Assembly (NCBI GenBank): GCA_020444265.1
Contig: JAHLLH010000007.1
Span: 1-64,000 of the forward strand
Length of the DNA: 64,000 bases
Origin: a bacterium
GTDB taxonomy: Bacteria > Electryoneota > Electryoneia > Electryoneales > Electryoneaceae
Direction of reading: 5' to 3'
This document shows positions 34,637 to 43,134 of this stretch, in pieces; positions within the stretch are counted from its first letter, which is position 1; every line of letters starts with the position of its first letter. Position numbers and translations under genes: made by a program. The notes beneath the pieces were generated by a model. That model was not told the DNA's origin, made no database searches, and worked only from the letters and a program-made list of their open reading frames with translations.

Positions 34637-34663
34637 GATAATTAGTAACTGTCACTAATTATC
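34637..34663. promoter_or_regulatory. 27-bp palindrome, distal site
   Basis: The exact reverse complement of the proximal site, 36 bases further upstream of the scaffold gene. Two identical sites in the IscS-scaffold gap suggest dimer binding of an Rrf2-type or similar regulator, which is not encoded in this window. The pair could also fold into one 27-bp stem with a 36-base loop. Confidence 0.75.
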
Positions 34664-34679
34664 TGGCCTCTCGTGAATG

Positions 34680-35918
34680 TCAGTCGTTTTTCTTCTTGTA
34701 AAACGTGGTCGCGTGCTCGCTTTCACGTTCGCTGTGCTCTTCCGGGATGAAGGCGGTCATCGCACGTAACCGTTCCACCGCCGCCTTGGTCACCTCAATC
34801 GCCTTGGTCACATCTGCTTCGGTGTTGAGACGGGATAAGGTAAAGCGGATCGAGCCGTGCGCCTCCTCATGCAGCAGGCCGATGGAGGTGAGCACGTGGC
34901 TGGGGGTCAGGGCACGGCTGGAGCAGGCAGAGCCACTCGAAACATAGACCCCCTGGTAATTCAGGCTCATCAGAATCGCCTCGCCCTCGATGTACTTGAA
35001 GGTGAGGTTCAGGTTGCCCGGCAAACGTTCCGAGCTGTTGATCGCCGGACCGTTCAAGCGCACATGCGGAATCGCCATCAAGCCGTCTGCGAGCTTTTGC
35101 GTCAGGTCGTTGACGTGTGCCGTGACCTTGTCCATGTCACGCACCGCAATTTCTGCCGCTTTGGCGAAGCCGACAATCGCCGGGACATTTTCGGTGCCGG
35201 GACGGACATTACCTTCCTGCGGGCCACCCTCGAATTGACGGCGGATCTTGACCCGTTTCCGGATGTAAAGAGCACCGACGCCTTTTGGACCGTGCAGCTT
35301 GTGAGCGTTGAAGGAGGCGAGGTCGACCGGCAGCTCGTGCAGGTTTAATGGAATTTTCCCGAGGGTCTGCGCGGCATCGATGTGCAACGGTACCTCCGCC
35401 TCACGGCAGATGGCACCGAGGGTCTCGATATCCTGAATTGTACCGATCTCATTGTTGCCATGGATGATGGAAACGGCGAGGGTGTCGGGACGCAGCGCTT
35501 GCTTCAGGCTTTCCGGGTTGACGCGCCCTTCATCATCGACCTCAAGTTCGGTCAGCTCGAGGAAGCCCTTCTTGGCCCAGTGCTTCGCGAGATTGCGGAC
35601 ACTCGAGTGCTCGATGGGCGAGATGATGAGGTGCTTCTTATCCGGGTTGACCGCACGCAGGCCGGCCAGCGCGAGGTTGTTGGATTCTGTTGCGCTGCTG
35701 GTAAAGACGAGTTCGGAAGCGGCACAGCCAAGGGAAGTGGCAAGCGATTCACGTGCCTCATCCAGGGCTTCTTCGGCGGCCAGACCCAGCTGGTGCAGTG
35801 AGGCGGGGTTGCCATAGCTCTCGGTGAAATAGGGCAGCATTGCCTCGAGAACCTCGGGTAGCACCTGGGTGCCATCGCCATTGTCGAGATAGGCGTACTC
35901 GTGCGTCGTATCGCTCAT
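34680..35918 (-). CDS. iscS: Cysteine desulfurase (IscS/NifS)
   Basis: PLP enzyme that removes sulfur from cysteine and passes it as persulfide to the scaffold. With the ATG at 35918 it has 412 residues. PLP Lys lies in SFNAHKLHGPKG, and the catalytic persulfide Cys332 lies in SSGSACSSRAL, as in class I (IscS/NifS) enzymes. NGDGTQVLPEVLEAM at the N-terminus replaces the usual D-N-A-A-T-T-x-x. The longer frame to 35975 adds 19 polar residues and has no better ribosome site; GAAGGA precedes 35918. It lies upstream of the scaffold genes, separated by the two palindromes. Confidence 0.93.
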   Translation of the reverse strand: MSDTTHEYAYLDNGDGTQVLPEVLEAMLPYFTESYGNPASLHQLGLAAEEALDEARESLATSLGCAASELVFTSSATESNNLALAGLRAVNPDKKHLIISPIEHSSVRNLAKHWAKKGFLELTELEVDDEGRVNPESLKQALRPDTLAVSIIHGNNEIGTIQDIETLGAICREAEVPLHIDAAQTLGKIPLNLHELPVDLASFNAHKLHGPKGVGALYIRKRVKIRRQFEGGPQEGNVRPGTENVPAIVGFAKAAEIAVRDMDKVTAHVNDLTQKLADGLMAIPHVRLNGPAINSSERLPGNLNLTFKYIEGEAILMSLNYQGVYVSSGSACSSRALTPSHVLTSIGLLHEEAHGSIRFTLSRLNTEADVTKAIEVTKAAVERLRAMTAFIPEEHSERESEHATTFYKKKND

Positions 35919-35975
35919 CAGACCAGCTTCCTTCAGACGTCTCGTTGTGCCGCTCTGTTCTGCACTTGCGTGCAT

Positions 35976-36206
35976 TCAGGCTTGGCAAGACAAACAAGGT
36001 ACGAAAGCAGGAGCGGAGCTTCAATTGGTCCCCGGAGCGGGTGGAGGGGGTGGGTGGAGAGAATAATTCACCTGGTGGGGTGGCCCGACTTGCTGGTCAA
36101 GCCAGGTTTATTCATCAAATGAAATGCGTCAGGTCTCCCGACCTGACGCAACCTCATACATCTTCATGTCATGCCGGGCTTGACCCGGGATGAAGTCCGA
36201 ACAACT
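35976..36206. repeat. Composite repeat upstream of iscS
   Basis: 36079-36159 is a copy of the 82-bp composite repeat (GGTGGCCCGACTTGCT ... GCGTCAGGTC ... GACCTGACGCAACCTCAT). It is directly followed by a GTCATGCCGGGCTTGACCCG palindrome (36168-36192). The part next to iscS (35976-36070) shows nothing recognised. Confidence 0.65.
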
Positions 36207-36208
36207 CC

Positions 36209-36508
36209 TCATCCTTCCCGGCTGGCGATCCTGCCGTAGAAGAGTTGCGCCATCTTGGTAGTTTCCTCGCGAACATCCTGAAAGTTGCGTGCGAGGTAAT
36301 CCTCGAACTGCTCTTTACTGATCTCGACCCGGAGCTCTTCCTCGAGGATCATCTCGATCAACGTCAGCCGTTCCAAGTACTGTTCCGTCACCACCGCCAG
36401 TGATTCAGGGGTGGCATTGCGGAACAATTGCTGCAAAATGGTACGGGCCGGAGAGCCCCCGTAGGGATCGTCCTCCGGCCCCAGAACCTTGTCGAGCTTA
36501 TCGGTCAT
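36209..36508 (-). CDS. Small hypothetical protein downstream of the MIP18-type factor
   Basis: A 99-residue, acidic, mostly helical protein that I do not recognise. The segment ATPESLAVVTEQYLERLTLIEMILEEELRVEIS is strongly helical with heptad-like leucines, and the C-terminus is YGRIASREG. It begins three bases after the stop of the MIP18-type gene and probably belongs to the same transcript as mrp. Its place suggests an accessory role in Fe-S assembly or repair, but this rests only on position. Confidence 0.65.
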   Translation of the reverse strand: MTDKLDKVLGPEDDPYGGSPARTILQQLFRNATPESLAVVTEQYLERLTLIEMILEEELRVEISKEQFEDYLARNFQDVREETTKMAQLFYGRIASREG

Positions 36509-36511
36509 TGG

Positions 36512-36820
36512 TTACCCCAGCCCGAGGCTGTCCTTCGCGAAGTCGGACATCATGTTGATGCCCCAGGGCGGCTCAAAGGTGATCTCGATCAGCACATCCT
36601 TGACACCCTCAATGTTCATCACGGCCTGTTCCGCTTCACGGGCAATGGATTCACCCATCGGGCATCCCATTGAGGTGAGGGTCATCAGCACGTGGACTTC
36701 GTTTTCCTCGTTGATCTTCACATCGTAGATCAGGCCGAGGTCAACAATATTGAGATGGAGCTCGGGGTCAATGACCTCGCTGATGGCATCCATCACTCTA
36801 TCTTCGTTCAGCTGGCTCAT
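36512..36820 (-). CDS. MIP18/PaaD/SufT-type Fe-S assembly factor
   Basis: A 102-residue DUF59 protein. VIDPELHLNIVDLGLIYDV is the family signature and TLTSMGCPMGE holds the conserved Cys-Pro. These proteins help mature Fe-S targets and often accompany SUF or Mrp genes. It lies nine bases after the mrp stop and just before a small hypothetical gene, in one minus-strand operon. The second DUF59-like copy in this window is fused to the IscU domain at 33895 and lacks the Cys-Pro. Confidence 0.9.
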   Translation of the reverse strand: MSQLNEDRVMDAISEVIDPELHLNIVDLGLIYDVKINEENEVHVLMTLTSMGCPMGESIAREAEQAVMNIEGVKDVLIEITFEPPWGINMMSDFAKDSLGLG

Positions 36821-36829
36821 CGTGTTGTC

Positions 36830-37888
36830 CTATCCGTTCTTGCTCTGGGTCTCAATCCCATTCCAGACACTTTCAGCGATCGACTTGAAAATCTCCGCTG
36901 CGGGACTGTCGGTTGCTGCAACCGGTTTGCCGGCATCGCTGCCTTCACGAATGTCGCCCTGCAACGGAATCTCGCCGAGGAAGGGGACTCGTTGACGCAG
37001 TGCCTCACGCCTGGCACCACCACTACTGAAGATTTCGTAGCGAACGCCTGTATCCGGCGCGAGGAAGAAGCTCATATTCTCGACGAGGCCCAGCACAGGC
37101 ACTTCGACCTTCTGGAACATCGCGATGCCCTTTCGGGCGTCTATCAGGGCCAATTCCTGGGGGGTGGTCACAATGACCGACCCGGTTAGTTTCACCTTCT
37201 GCGCAACCGTCAGCTGAATGTCGCCGGTGCCCGGGGGCATGTCGAGGACGAGAATGTCCAGGTCGCCCCAGACGACATCACGCAGCAGCTGCTCGACCGC
37301 GCTGGAGACCATCGGGCCACGCCAGACCAGCGGGGTGTCGGCATCAACCAGTACACCCATGGACATGGCTTTGACACCAAAGGCTTCCATCGGCTTGAGC
37401 TTGTTCTGACCTTCAGCCGGTTCCGGTTCGTCGGACAATCCGAGCAGCATTGCGACGGACGGGCCGTAGATATCCGCATCCAACAAGCCGACTTTCAGCC
37501 CAATACGACTCAAAGCAATTGCGAGGTTGGCTGCAACGGTGCTCTTGCCAACGCCACCTTTGCCGGAGGCGACCGCCACAATGTGTTTGACGGTGGGTAC
37601 CAGGTCTTCGGTCTCAGGTTTTTCCGCTTTCTGCTTCTGCGGGTCTTTATGGTCAGCCTTCACCGCCACCTGTTCGACTCCCTGCTCTTTCAACAGGGCT
37701 TTGATATCCTGCTCCACCTTGTCCGAAATGGAGGTGTCGCTGGTGGAAAACTCGAGATGCAGGCTGACTTGAGGGCCTTCCGCCTCAATACCACGAACGA
37801 TACCGAAGGAGACGATGTCACGGCTGAAGCCGGGGTATTTGACTTGCTTCAGCAAGTCTTCGATCTGCTTGGCATTTAACTGCGCCAT
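36830..37888 (-). CDS. mrp: Mrp/ApbC-type P-loop Fe-S carrier
   Basis: ATP-dependent Fe-S carrier of the Mrp/NBP35 family. An N-terminal DUF59 domain (to about 85) is followed by the deviant Walker A VASGKGGVGKST, then DADIYGPSV and DMPPGTGD. The C-terminal CxxC that bridges clusters in many members is absent: ENMSFF is followed by LAPDTG. I recall such variants in other bacteria, so this is not by itself inactivation. ATG 37888 was chosen because GGGAG lies ten bases before it but only one base before the ATG at 37897. It is the first gene of an operon with the MIP18-type factor. Confidence 0.92.
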   Translation of the reverse strand: MAQLNAKQIEDLLKQVKYPGFSRDIVSFGIVRGIEAEGPQVSLHLEFSTSDTSISDKVEQDIKALLKEQGVEQVAVKADHKDPQKQKAEKPETEDLVPTVKHIVAVASGKGGVGKSTVAANLAIALSRIGLKVGLLDADIYGPSVAMLLGLSDEPEPAEGQNKLKPMEAFGVKAMSMGVLVDADTPLVWRGPMVSSAVEQLLRDVVWGDLDILVLDMPPGTGDIQLTVAQKVKLTGSVIVTTPQELALIDARKGIAMFQKVEVPVLGLVENMSFFLAPDTGVRYEIFSSGGARREALRQRVPFLGEIPLQGDIREGSDAGKPVAATDSPAAEIFKSIAESVWNGIETQSKNG

Positions 37889-38184
37889 GTCGCGCATACT
37901 CCCTTTTTAGGACCGGGCTGGGGCGAAGCGGAAGCCCGGATCGTTTCTGGGCACATGTGGATCCAACCGGATGGCTGAATCCACAACTTCAAAAGTATCA
38001 TACACAGAGGGGGGATAAAACCGTCCACTCGGAGTCGTCGAGCACCATGGAGGCACATTGGAAATCACGCTCAGAACTAGCGATAACGGTATGTTTCCTG
38101 TACCTTTTCGAGGTCGGGGCTGTGCGAGTCCTTCTTGCTGCAAGCCCCCTTGTGCAAGGTTGTGGACGAGTCGGGGAGTAAAGT
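37889..38184. other. Divergent intergenic region between mrp and the hybrid kinase
   Basis: About 300 bases containing the promoters of two divergent genes. On the minus strand TATGAT around 37993-38000 could be a -10 for mrp with only a poor -35. On the plus strand TTGGAA near 38056 followed by GATAAC 18 bases later is a weak candidate for the kinase. No palindromic repeat family is present. Confidence 0.35.
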
Positions 38185-41100
38185 ATGGGCAGATCATCCT
38201 GCCAGATACTGCTCGCGTGCAAACCAGACAACGAACTACCAATCATCAGGAAAGCGCTGGGCCAATCGCAGGCGGCATCGTTCTCCCTGATAACGGTCGA
38301 GAATGTTCGCGAGCTGCGTAAGCAGCTGAAGCAGGGGTGGGATGGCCTGCTGTTGATGAGCGAAGGCTTTTCGCGCAGACCGCTGGCCGAACTTCTGAAA
38401 GACATCTCCGAAGAATACGACCTGCCCCCCGTGCTGCTCCTGCTGAATACATCCAACCCGGGGCACCGGGCCATCGCCTATCAGCGCGGAGCCTATGCGT
38501 GGTTCACCCTCGAGGATTTCCAGACGGACACGATTGGCGATTTTATCGTAGCGATTGAGCAGCGTGCCTTACAGGACCGGGCTTCCTACGAAGAGATTGC
38601 CGCCTACCAGACCGTTCTGGGCAGTTTGGGCGATGGGGTAGGTATTGTGGATACCGAGCGGCGTCTTACCTATGCCAACCAGGCGCTGGCCCGTATGACC
38701 GGGATGGATGCTAAAGTATTGTTTGGAAAAAGGCCGGAAGATGTTCTGCCTCCAGAGGAACAACAGGTTGTCCTCGAGCAGTTCAAACGGGCCAGTCGGG
38801 GTGAAACCGGCGCTATCGAACTGAATGTAAAACGTCCTGATGGAGAAGAACGCAAGCTGCATCTTACCGTGACACCCAGGTTTTCAGGCAAAGGAAGATT
38901 TGAAGGGGTTGCTTTTGTTGCCCATGATATCACCGCGATTGCCAGGACCTCCCAACAGACAAAAACGCAACTTGAACTTGCGAAGCTGCTAAGTGTCACC
39001 AATGATCCTGACCTGGCGCTGAACCGTGCCCTCGATGTCTCCATGGACATCGCGGGTTATCACTCCGGGGCGGTCTATCTCTTCCAGGAACCGAATCAAT
39101 TTGTTCTCCTGCGTCAAAAGCGACTGAAAGATGCCCCCGCCCAGATTGAAATTTCACCCAAGCTTTCCCTGCTTTTACGGGAAAGCGGCATCCTGCATCA
39201 TGTCGAGAATCGTACCTGCCCGACCGAGCTTGTACATCTCTGCACTCACGATTCCATCATGGTGCCAATCAAGCAGAGTGACCATGCGTCCGCCTTCCTG
39301 ATTCTCAAAGGTGTTCCTCTTGAATTGCTGAAAGAGGATCAGACACGCGCCCTCAGTTCCCTCGCTTCGGTCGTAGCAAATAGTCTGGGGCGGATTTACG
39401 CGGATGAGAACCTGCGGCGAACGGCTCAGTATCTGCAGGGGGTGGTTAATTCACAGGATGACATGGTTGTCCGGATTGACAAGGATGGCTACTACACCTT
39501 TGCCAACGATGCCTTCTGTCGCATGTTCGACAAACCACGCGATGAATTGCTTGGCAATCGTTTTATTCCCCCCGTTCACCCGAAGGATTACCGTCGCACC
39601 CTGCGTGCTGTCACCAGGATGTCCCGTCCACCGTACCGGGTGTCTGTCGCGCATCGCGTACGGGTAAAAGGCGAATGGCGCTGGTTGTCCTGGGAAAACT
39701 CGGCCATATTCGACGAGAATGGACAAGTCATTGAGATCCAGGGTGTCTGCCGCGACATTACCAGCCAGGAACAGGTCCGCCGTGCCCTTCAGGAATCCGA
39801 AGCGAAACTGAAGGCCATTTTCAACAGCACACTCCAGGCATTTGTCCTCTTTGACAACGAAACCCGCATCCTCGCGTTGAATCGCCTTGCTGAATGGGAC
39901 CGTGAACAGACTATTGGCGGCAAGATGCAGGAAGGGGCGTCAATTCTTGACTATGCCCTGCCTGAAGAAATGGAGCGTTTCAGTGATTCGGTCAAACGAG
40001 TCCTGCGTGGCGAGACAATTAAGTACGAGAGCCGTACCGAATTCCTCAGCGGTGAAATCCGTTGGTTCGAAATCCAGTTGATCCCGGTGCATGATGATCA
40101 CGGTGGCATTATTGGCGGTTTGCTGACCACGATTGATATCAATGACCGGAAGCTGGCCCAGCAGGCGATTGAACGTAGCGAGCAGCGGTTCCGTTCGCTC
40201 GTTCAGAACTCGTCCGACCTGATCAGCATTTTCACTGCCGACGCAAAACTGATCTATCAGACAGTTTCTGTCGAACGTGTCCTCGGGTATCAATTCGACG
40301 AGATGCTTGGCAAGAGCATTTTCGACATGATCCACCAGGAAGATCTGGATGAGGTGGTCAATCGTTTCCAGGAAACCCTCCGTAACCCGGATACCGGTGT
40401 TCCCATCGAGTTCCGCATCCGGCACAAAGAAGGCCACTGGGTCTACCTCGAGTCGATCGCAAGCAACCGTCTGGACGACCCCAATGTGGAAGGGGTGGTG
40501 CTGACTTCGCGTGACATCACCGAACGCCGTCGCAGCGAACAGCAGCTTCGTCTGCTGGCCACAGCGATCGGAAATGCGGAAGAAGCCGTGGTGATTACGG
40601 ATTCGGAGCTGGAAAAACCCGGACCTCGGATTGTTTTCGTCAACGAGGGCTTCAGCCGGATCAGCGGCTATGCGCCGCGAGAGGTGCTCGGACAAACGCC
40701 TCGCATTCTTCAGGGACCGAAGACGAACCGGGAGATGCTGAAGGAGCTGAAAATCGACCTGGCCAGCGGAAAATCGTTTGTCGGGGAGACAGTCAATTAT
40801 CGGAAGGACGGCACAGAGTATACCGTTGAATGGCGCATTTCCCCGGTCTTTGATGCGAGTGGACGGGTGACCCATTTTGTTTCGATTCAGCGTGATATCA
40901 CCGACCGTAAGGCTGCCGAGGAACGGGTTAAAAAGACGACAAACGAACTGGCTCAGCGAAACGAGCAGCTCGAAGTGGCGAAACGTGAAGCAGAAAAGTC
41001 ACGTGTTGCTGTCGAACATGCTGCCGAAGAGTTGCGTCGGGCCTATGAAGATGCCGCGGTGGCGAGGCGAATTGCGGAAGAGGCCAACGAGGCCAAGTCG

Positions 41101-42519
41101 CAGTTCCTCGCCAGCATGAGCCATGAAATCCGCACCCCGTTAACCGCCATCCTCGGGTTTGCACGGCTGTTGAATGATCAGGATGCGGATGACGAGACCC
41201 GTTCCTTTGTTTCCCAGATTCTCTCCGCAGGGGATCACCTGCTCAGCCTGATCAACGACATCCTCGACTTGAGCCGGATTGAAGCGGGACGTTTGGTGAT
41301 TGAACCGGAAGAAATAGACATTCGTCAGCTGAGCAACGAGGTCGCCAACCTCTATCGTCCCCTGGCAGAGAAAAAACAGCTTCAGCTCGTTGTCGAACTG
41401 GGTGCTCTGCCCGGCGGAGTTCTGCTCGACCGCGCACGCTTAAGGCAGGTGATGACCAACCTGGTTGCTAATTCAATCAAGTTCACCGAGACAGGTCGAG
41501 TCACCATTCGCGTCCAATCGACTGGGGCAAAAGATGGTATCCGCATTGAAGTGGAGGATACTGGACGTGGTATCCCGGAGGAGCTTGGGAAACAGATCTT
41601 TGAACCCTTCTATCAGGTGACCGAACCGCAACGTCCTAAGCTCGAAGGTACCGGGCTGGGTCTGGCGATCAGCAACCGGATTGTGGAAGCAATGGACGGT
41701 TCGATCAGCTTTAAAAGCAAGGTCGGGCAGGGAACAACGTTCACGGTTGAGGTTCCCTGTGAATACATCAAGATTGCTGCTCCGAAGGTCGTGCAGTCTT
41801 CGCATCCCAAGCAGGTAGACAGCGAAAACAGCCTGCGTGTGCTGGTTGCCGATGACCACCCACCCAACCGCACGTTGATCAAGCATGTGCTGACAGCGCG
41901 AGGACATGAAGTCGTGCTGGCGGAAGATGGGCAGGAAGCGGTAGAGCTCTACCTGGAGCAAGCGTTCGATGTGCTTGTGCTCGATGTTCAGATGCCACGT
42001 ATGGATGGTCACCAGGCCATCCGTCAAATTCGAGCGACCCCGGGAGGGGATCGTATCCCCATTCTCACCCTGACTGCTTATGCGATGCGCGGAGACCGCG
42101 AACGTAACCTCGCGGTGGGGGCGGATGATTATGTCGCCAAACCGTTTGACCCGAAACAGCTGGCAGACAAAATTGAACAACTTGGACGAGGAGGTTCGGA
42201 ACCCGCGATGCGAACATCAGTGGACCCGGAAATGGAAGCACTGCGCCTGGAATACATCGAGGACCTGGTAAAACGGACGACCACTCTGCTGGAAGAGGAA
42301 CAAGATGCCTCGAAGATGCGCCTCTATGGCCATCGTGTCGCAGGAAGCGGCGGGACCTTCGGGTTCGAGGTGTTGACAATCCTGGGACGAAAACTTGAAA
42401 AGATGGCTTCCGAGGAAGCAACGTTTGAGTGGGATGCTGGTAAGCAGGTCGTTGAAAAGATTCTCGGCATTGCCAAAGAAAAACTGCAGGAAATGAATCA
42501 GGCTGACAACAACCGCTAG
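38185..42519 (+). CDS. Hybrid histidine kinase with PAS/GAF array, REC and Hpt
   Basis: A 1444-residue phosphorelay sensor without membrane segments. Order: receiver-like domain lacking a clear phospho-Asp (about 1-125), PAS (143-255), GAF (270-400), four more PAS/PAC units (415-915), coiled coil (915-975), HisKA with His980 in SMSHEIRTPL, HATPase (to about 1200; DTGRGIPEE, GTGLGLAI), receiver with Asp1267 in LDVQMPRMDG, and an Hpt-like C-terminus with His1383 in GHRVAGSGGTFG. A multi-step relay inside one cytoplasmic protein is expected; the final regulator is not adjacent. GGGGAG precedes the ATG. The small gene at 42531 follows within 12 bases. Confidence 0.93.
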   Translation: MGRSSCQILLACKPDNELPIIRKALGQSQAASFSLITVENVRELRKQLKQGWDGLLLMSEGFSRRPLAELLKDISEEYDLPPVLLLLNTSNPGHRAIAYQRGAYAWFTLEDFQTDTIGDFIVAIEQRALQDRASYEEIAAYQTVLGSLGDGVGIVDTERRLTYANQALARMTGMDAKVLFGKRPEDVLPPEEQQVVLEQFKRASRGETGAIELNVKRPDGEERKLHLTVTPRFSGKGRFEGVAFVAHDITAIARTSQQTKTQLELAKLLSVTNDPDLALNRALDVSMDIAGYHSGAVYLFQEPNQFVLLRQKRLKDAPAQIEISPKLSLLLRESGILHHVENRTCPTELVHLCTHDSIMVPIKQSDHASAFLILKGVPLELLKEDQTRALSSLASVVANSLGRIYADENLRRTAQYLQGVVNSQDDMVVRIDKDGYYTFANDAFCRMFDKPRDELLGNRFIPPVHPKDYRRTLRAVTRMSRPPYRVSVAHRVRVKGEWRWLSWENSAIFDENGQVIEIQGVCRDITSQEQVRRALQESEAKLKAIFNSTLQAFVLFDNETRILALNRLAEWDREQTIGGKMQEGASILDYALPEEMERFSDSVKRVLRGETIKYESRTEFLSGEIRWFEIQLIPVHDDHGGIIGGLLTTIDINDRKLAQQAIERSEQRFRSLVQNSSDLISIFTADAKLIYQTVSVERVLGYQFDEMLGKSIFDMIHQEDLDEVVNRFQETLRNPDTGVPIEFRIRHKEGHWVYLESIASNRLDDPNVEGVVLTSRDITERRRSEQQLRLLATAIGNAEEAVVITDSELEKPGPRIVFVNEGFSRISGYAPREVLGQTPRILQGPKTNREMLKELKIDLASGKSFVGETVNYRKDGTEYTVEWRISPVFDASGRVTHFVSIQRDITDRKAAEERVKKTTNELAQRNEQLEVAKREAEKSRVAVEHAAEELRRAYEDAAVARRIAEEANEAKSQFLASMSHEIRTPLTAILGFARLLNDQDADDETRSFVSQILSAGDHLLSLINDILDLSRIEAGRLVIEPEEIDIRQLSNEVANLYRPLAEKKQLQLVVELGALPGGVLLDRARLRQVMTNLVANSIKFTETGRVTIRVQSTGAKDGIRIEVEDTGRGIPEELGKQIFEPFYQVTEPQRPKLEGTGLGLAISNRIVEAMDGSISFKSKVGQGTTFTVEVPCEYIKIAAPKVVQSSHPKQVDSENSLRVLVADDHPPNRTLIKHVLTARGHEVVLAEDGQEAVELYLEQAFDVLVLDVQMPRMDGHQAIRQIRATPGGDRIPILTLTAYAMRGDRERNLAVGADDYVAKPFDPKQLADKIEQLGRGGSEPAMRTSVDPEMEALRLEYIEDLVKRTTTLLEEEQDASKMRLYGHRVAGSGGTFGFEVLTILGRKLEKMASEEATFEWDAGKQVVEKILGIAKEKLQEMNQADNNR

Positions 42520-42530
42520 ATGGGGAGACG

Positions 42531-42974
42531 ATGGACCAGGAAGAGACCAAACCGACAGCTCGCGACCAGCGTTTCGACCGGATCCTTTTCGCAGGGCTCG
42601 CCCTTGTGCTGCTCGCCGCAGCCATCGCGGTCACCGTCCAGATGATCAAGCCGAGCAGCCGACAGGCGGTCGAGGCCTCGTTGATCCAGGATGGACTCGG
42701 CATCATCTCGGCTGCCCAGACCTGGGTGGCCGCCATACCAGAAGAGGCGACGGAAAGCGATGGTCCCTTTGCTCAGCTTCGGTTCGACCGGATTGGCTAT
42801 TTCGATGGTGTGTTAGCTGATGGGCGGTCGATGGTTAACGAGCATGGACGGTTCAGCCTGATTGTCGCCCCCGATAACACCTCGTTTACCCTCGAAGCTG
42901 TCGGCCCGGATGAAATCACGGTCGAATGGCGGGGTGTTGGAACGGTAGGTGTTCCCGACCCTCGCAAACAGTGA
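42531..42974 (+). CDS. Small single-pass membrane protein, pilin-like shape
   Basis: A 147-residue protein that I do not recognise. A charged N-terminus of about 17 residues is followed by one hydrophobic helix (ILFAGLALVLLAAAIAVTVQM) and an amphipathic helix (AVEASLIQDGLGIISAAQTWVA). A beta-rich C-terminal domain follows (RFSLIVAPDNTSFTLEAVG). This layout is like a type IV pilin or pseudopilin, but there is no prepilin cleavage site. It begins 12 bases after the hybrid kinase stop, so it is probably co-transcribed with it. A GGGGAG precedes the ATG. Confidence 0.7.
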   Translation: MDQEETKPTARDQRFDRILFAGLALVLLAAAIAVTVQMIKPSSRQAVEASLIQDGLGIISAAQTWVAAIPEEATESDGPFAQLRFDRIGYFDGVLADGRSMVNEHGRFSLIVAPDNTSFTLEAVGPDEITVEWRGVGTVGVPDPRKQ

Positions 42975-43134
42975 CAACATCCCCCCGGGGAGCCTGCCTT
43001 GCCCGCTTGAAACAGCGAGTGTATCTTGCCGATTCAGCAATATCGTGGCCTGGGTGCTCCGCTACCCAGGCGTGCAATTTAGCACACCCTAAGTCAGGCG
43101 AAGAACGACAAACGGTGATCCAGGAGATGGTGGC
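42975..43134. repeat. Short intergenic region with CCTGGGT hairpin
   Basis: 43049-43070 forms a hairpin (CCTGGGTG...TACCCAGG) of the GGTGGCCCGGGC repeat type. The rest up to the ftcD ribosome site shows nothing recognised. Confidence 0.5.
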
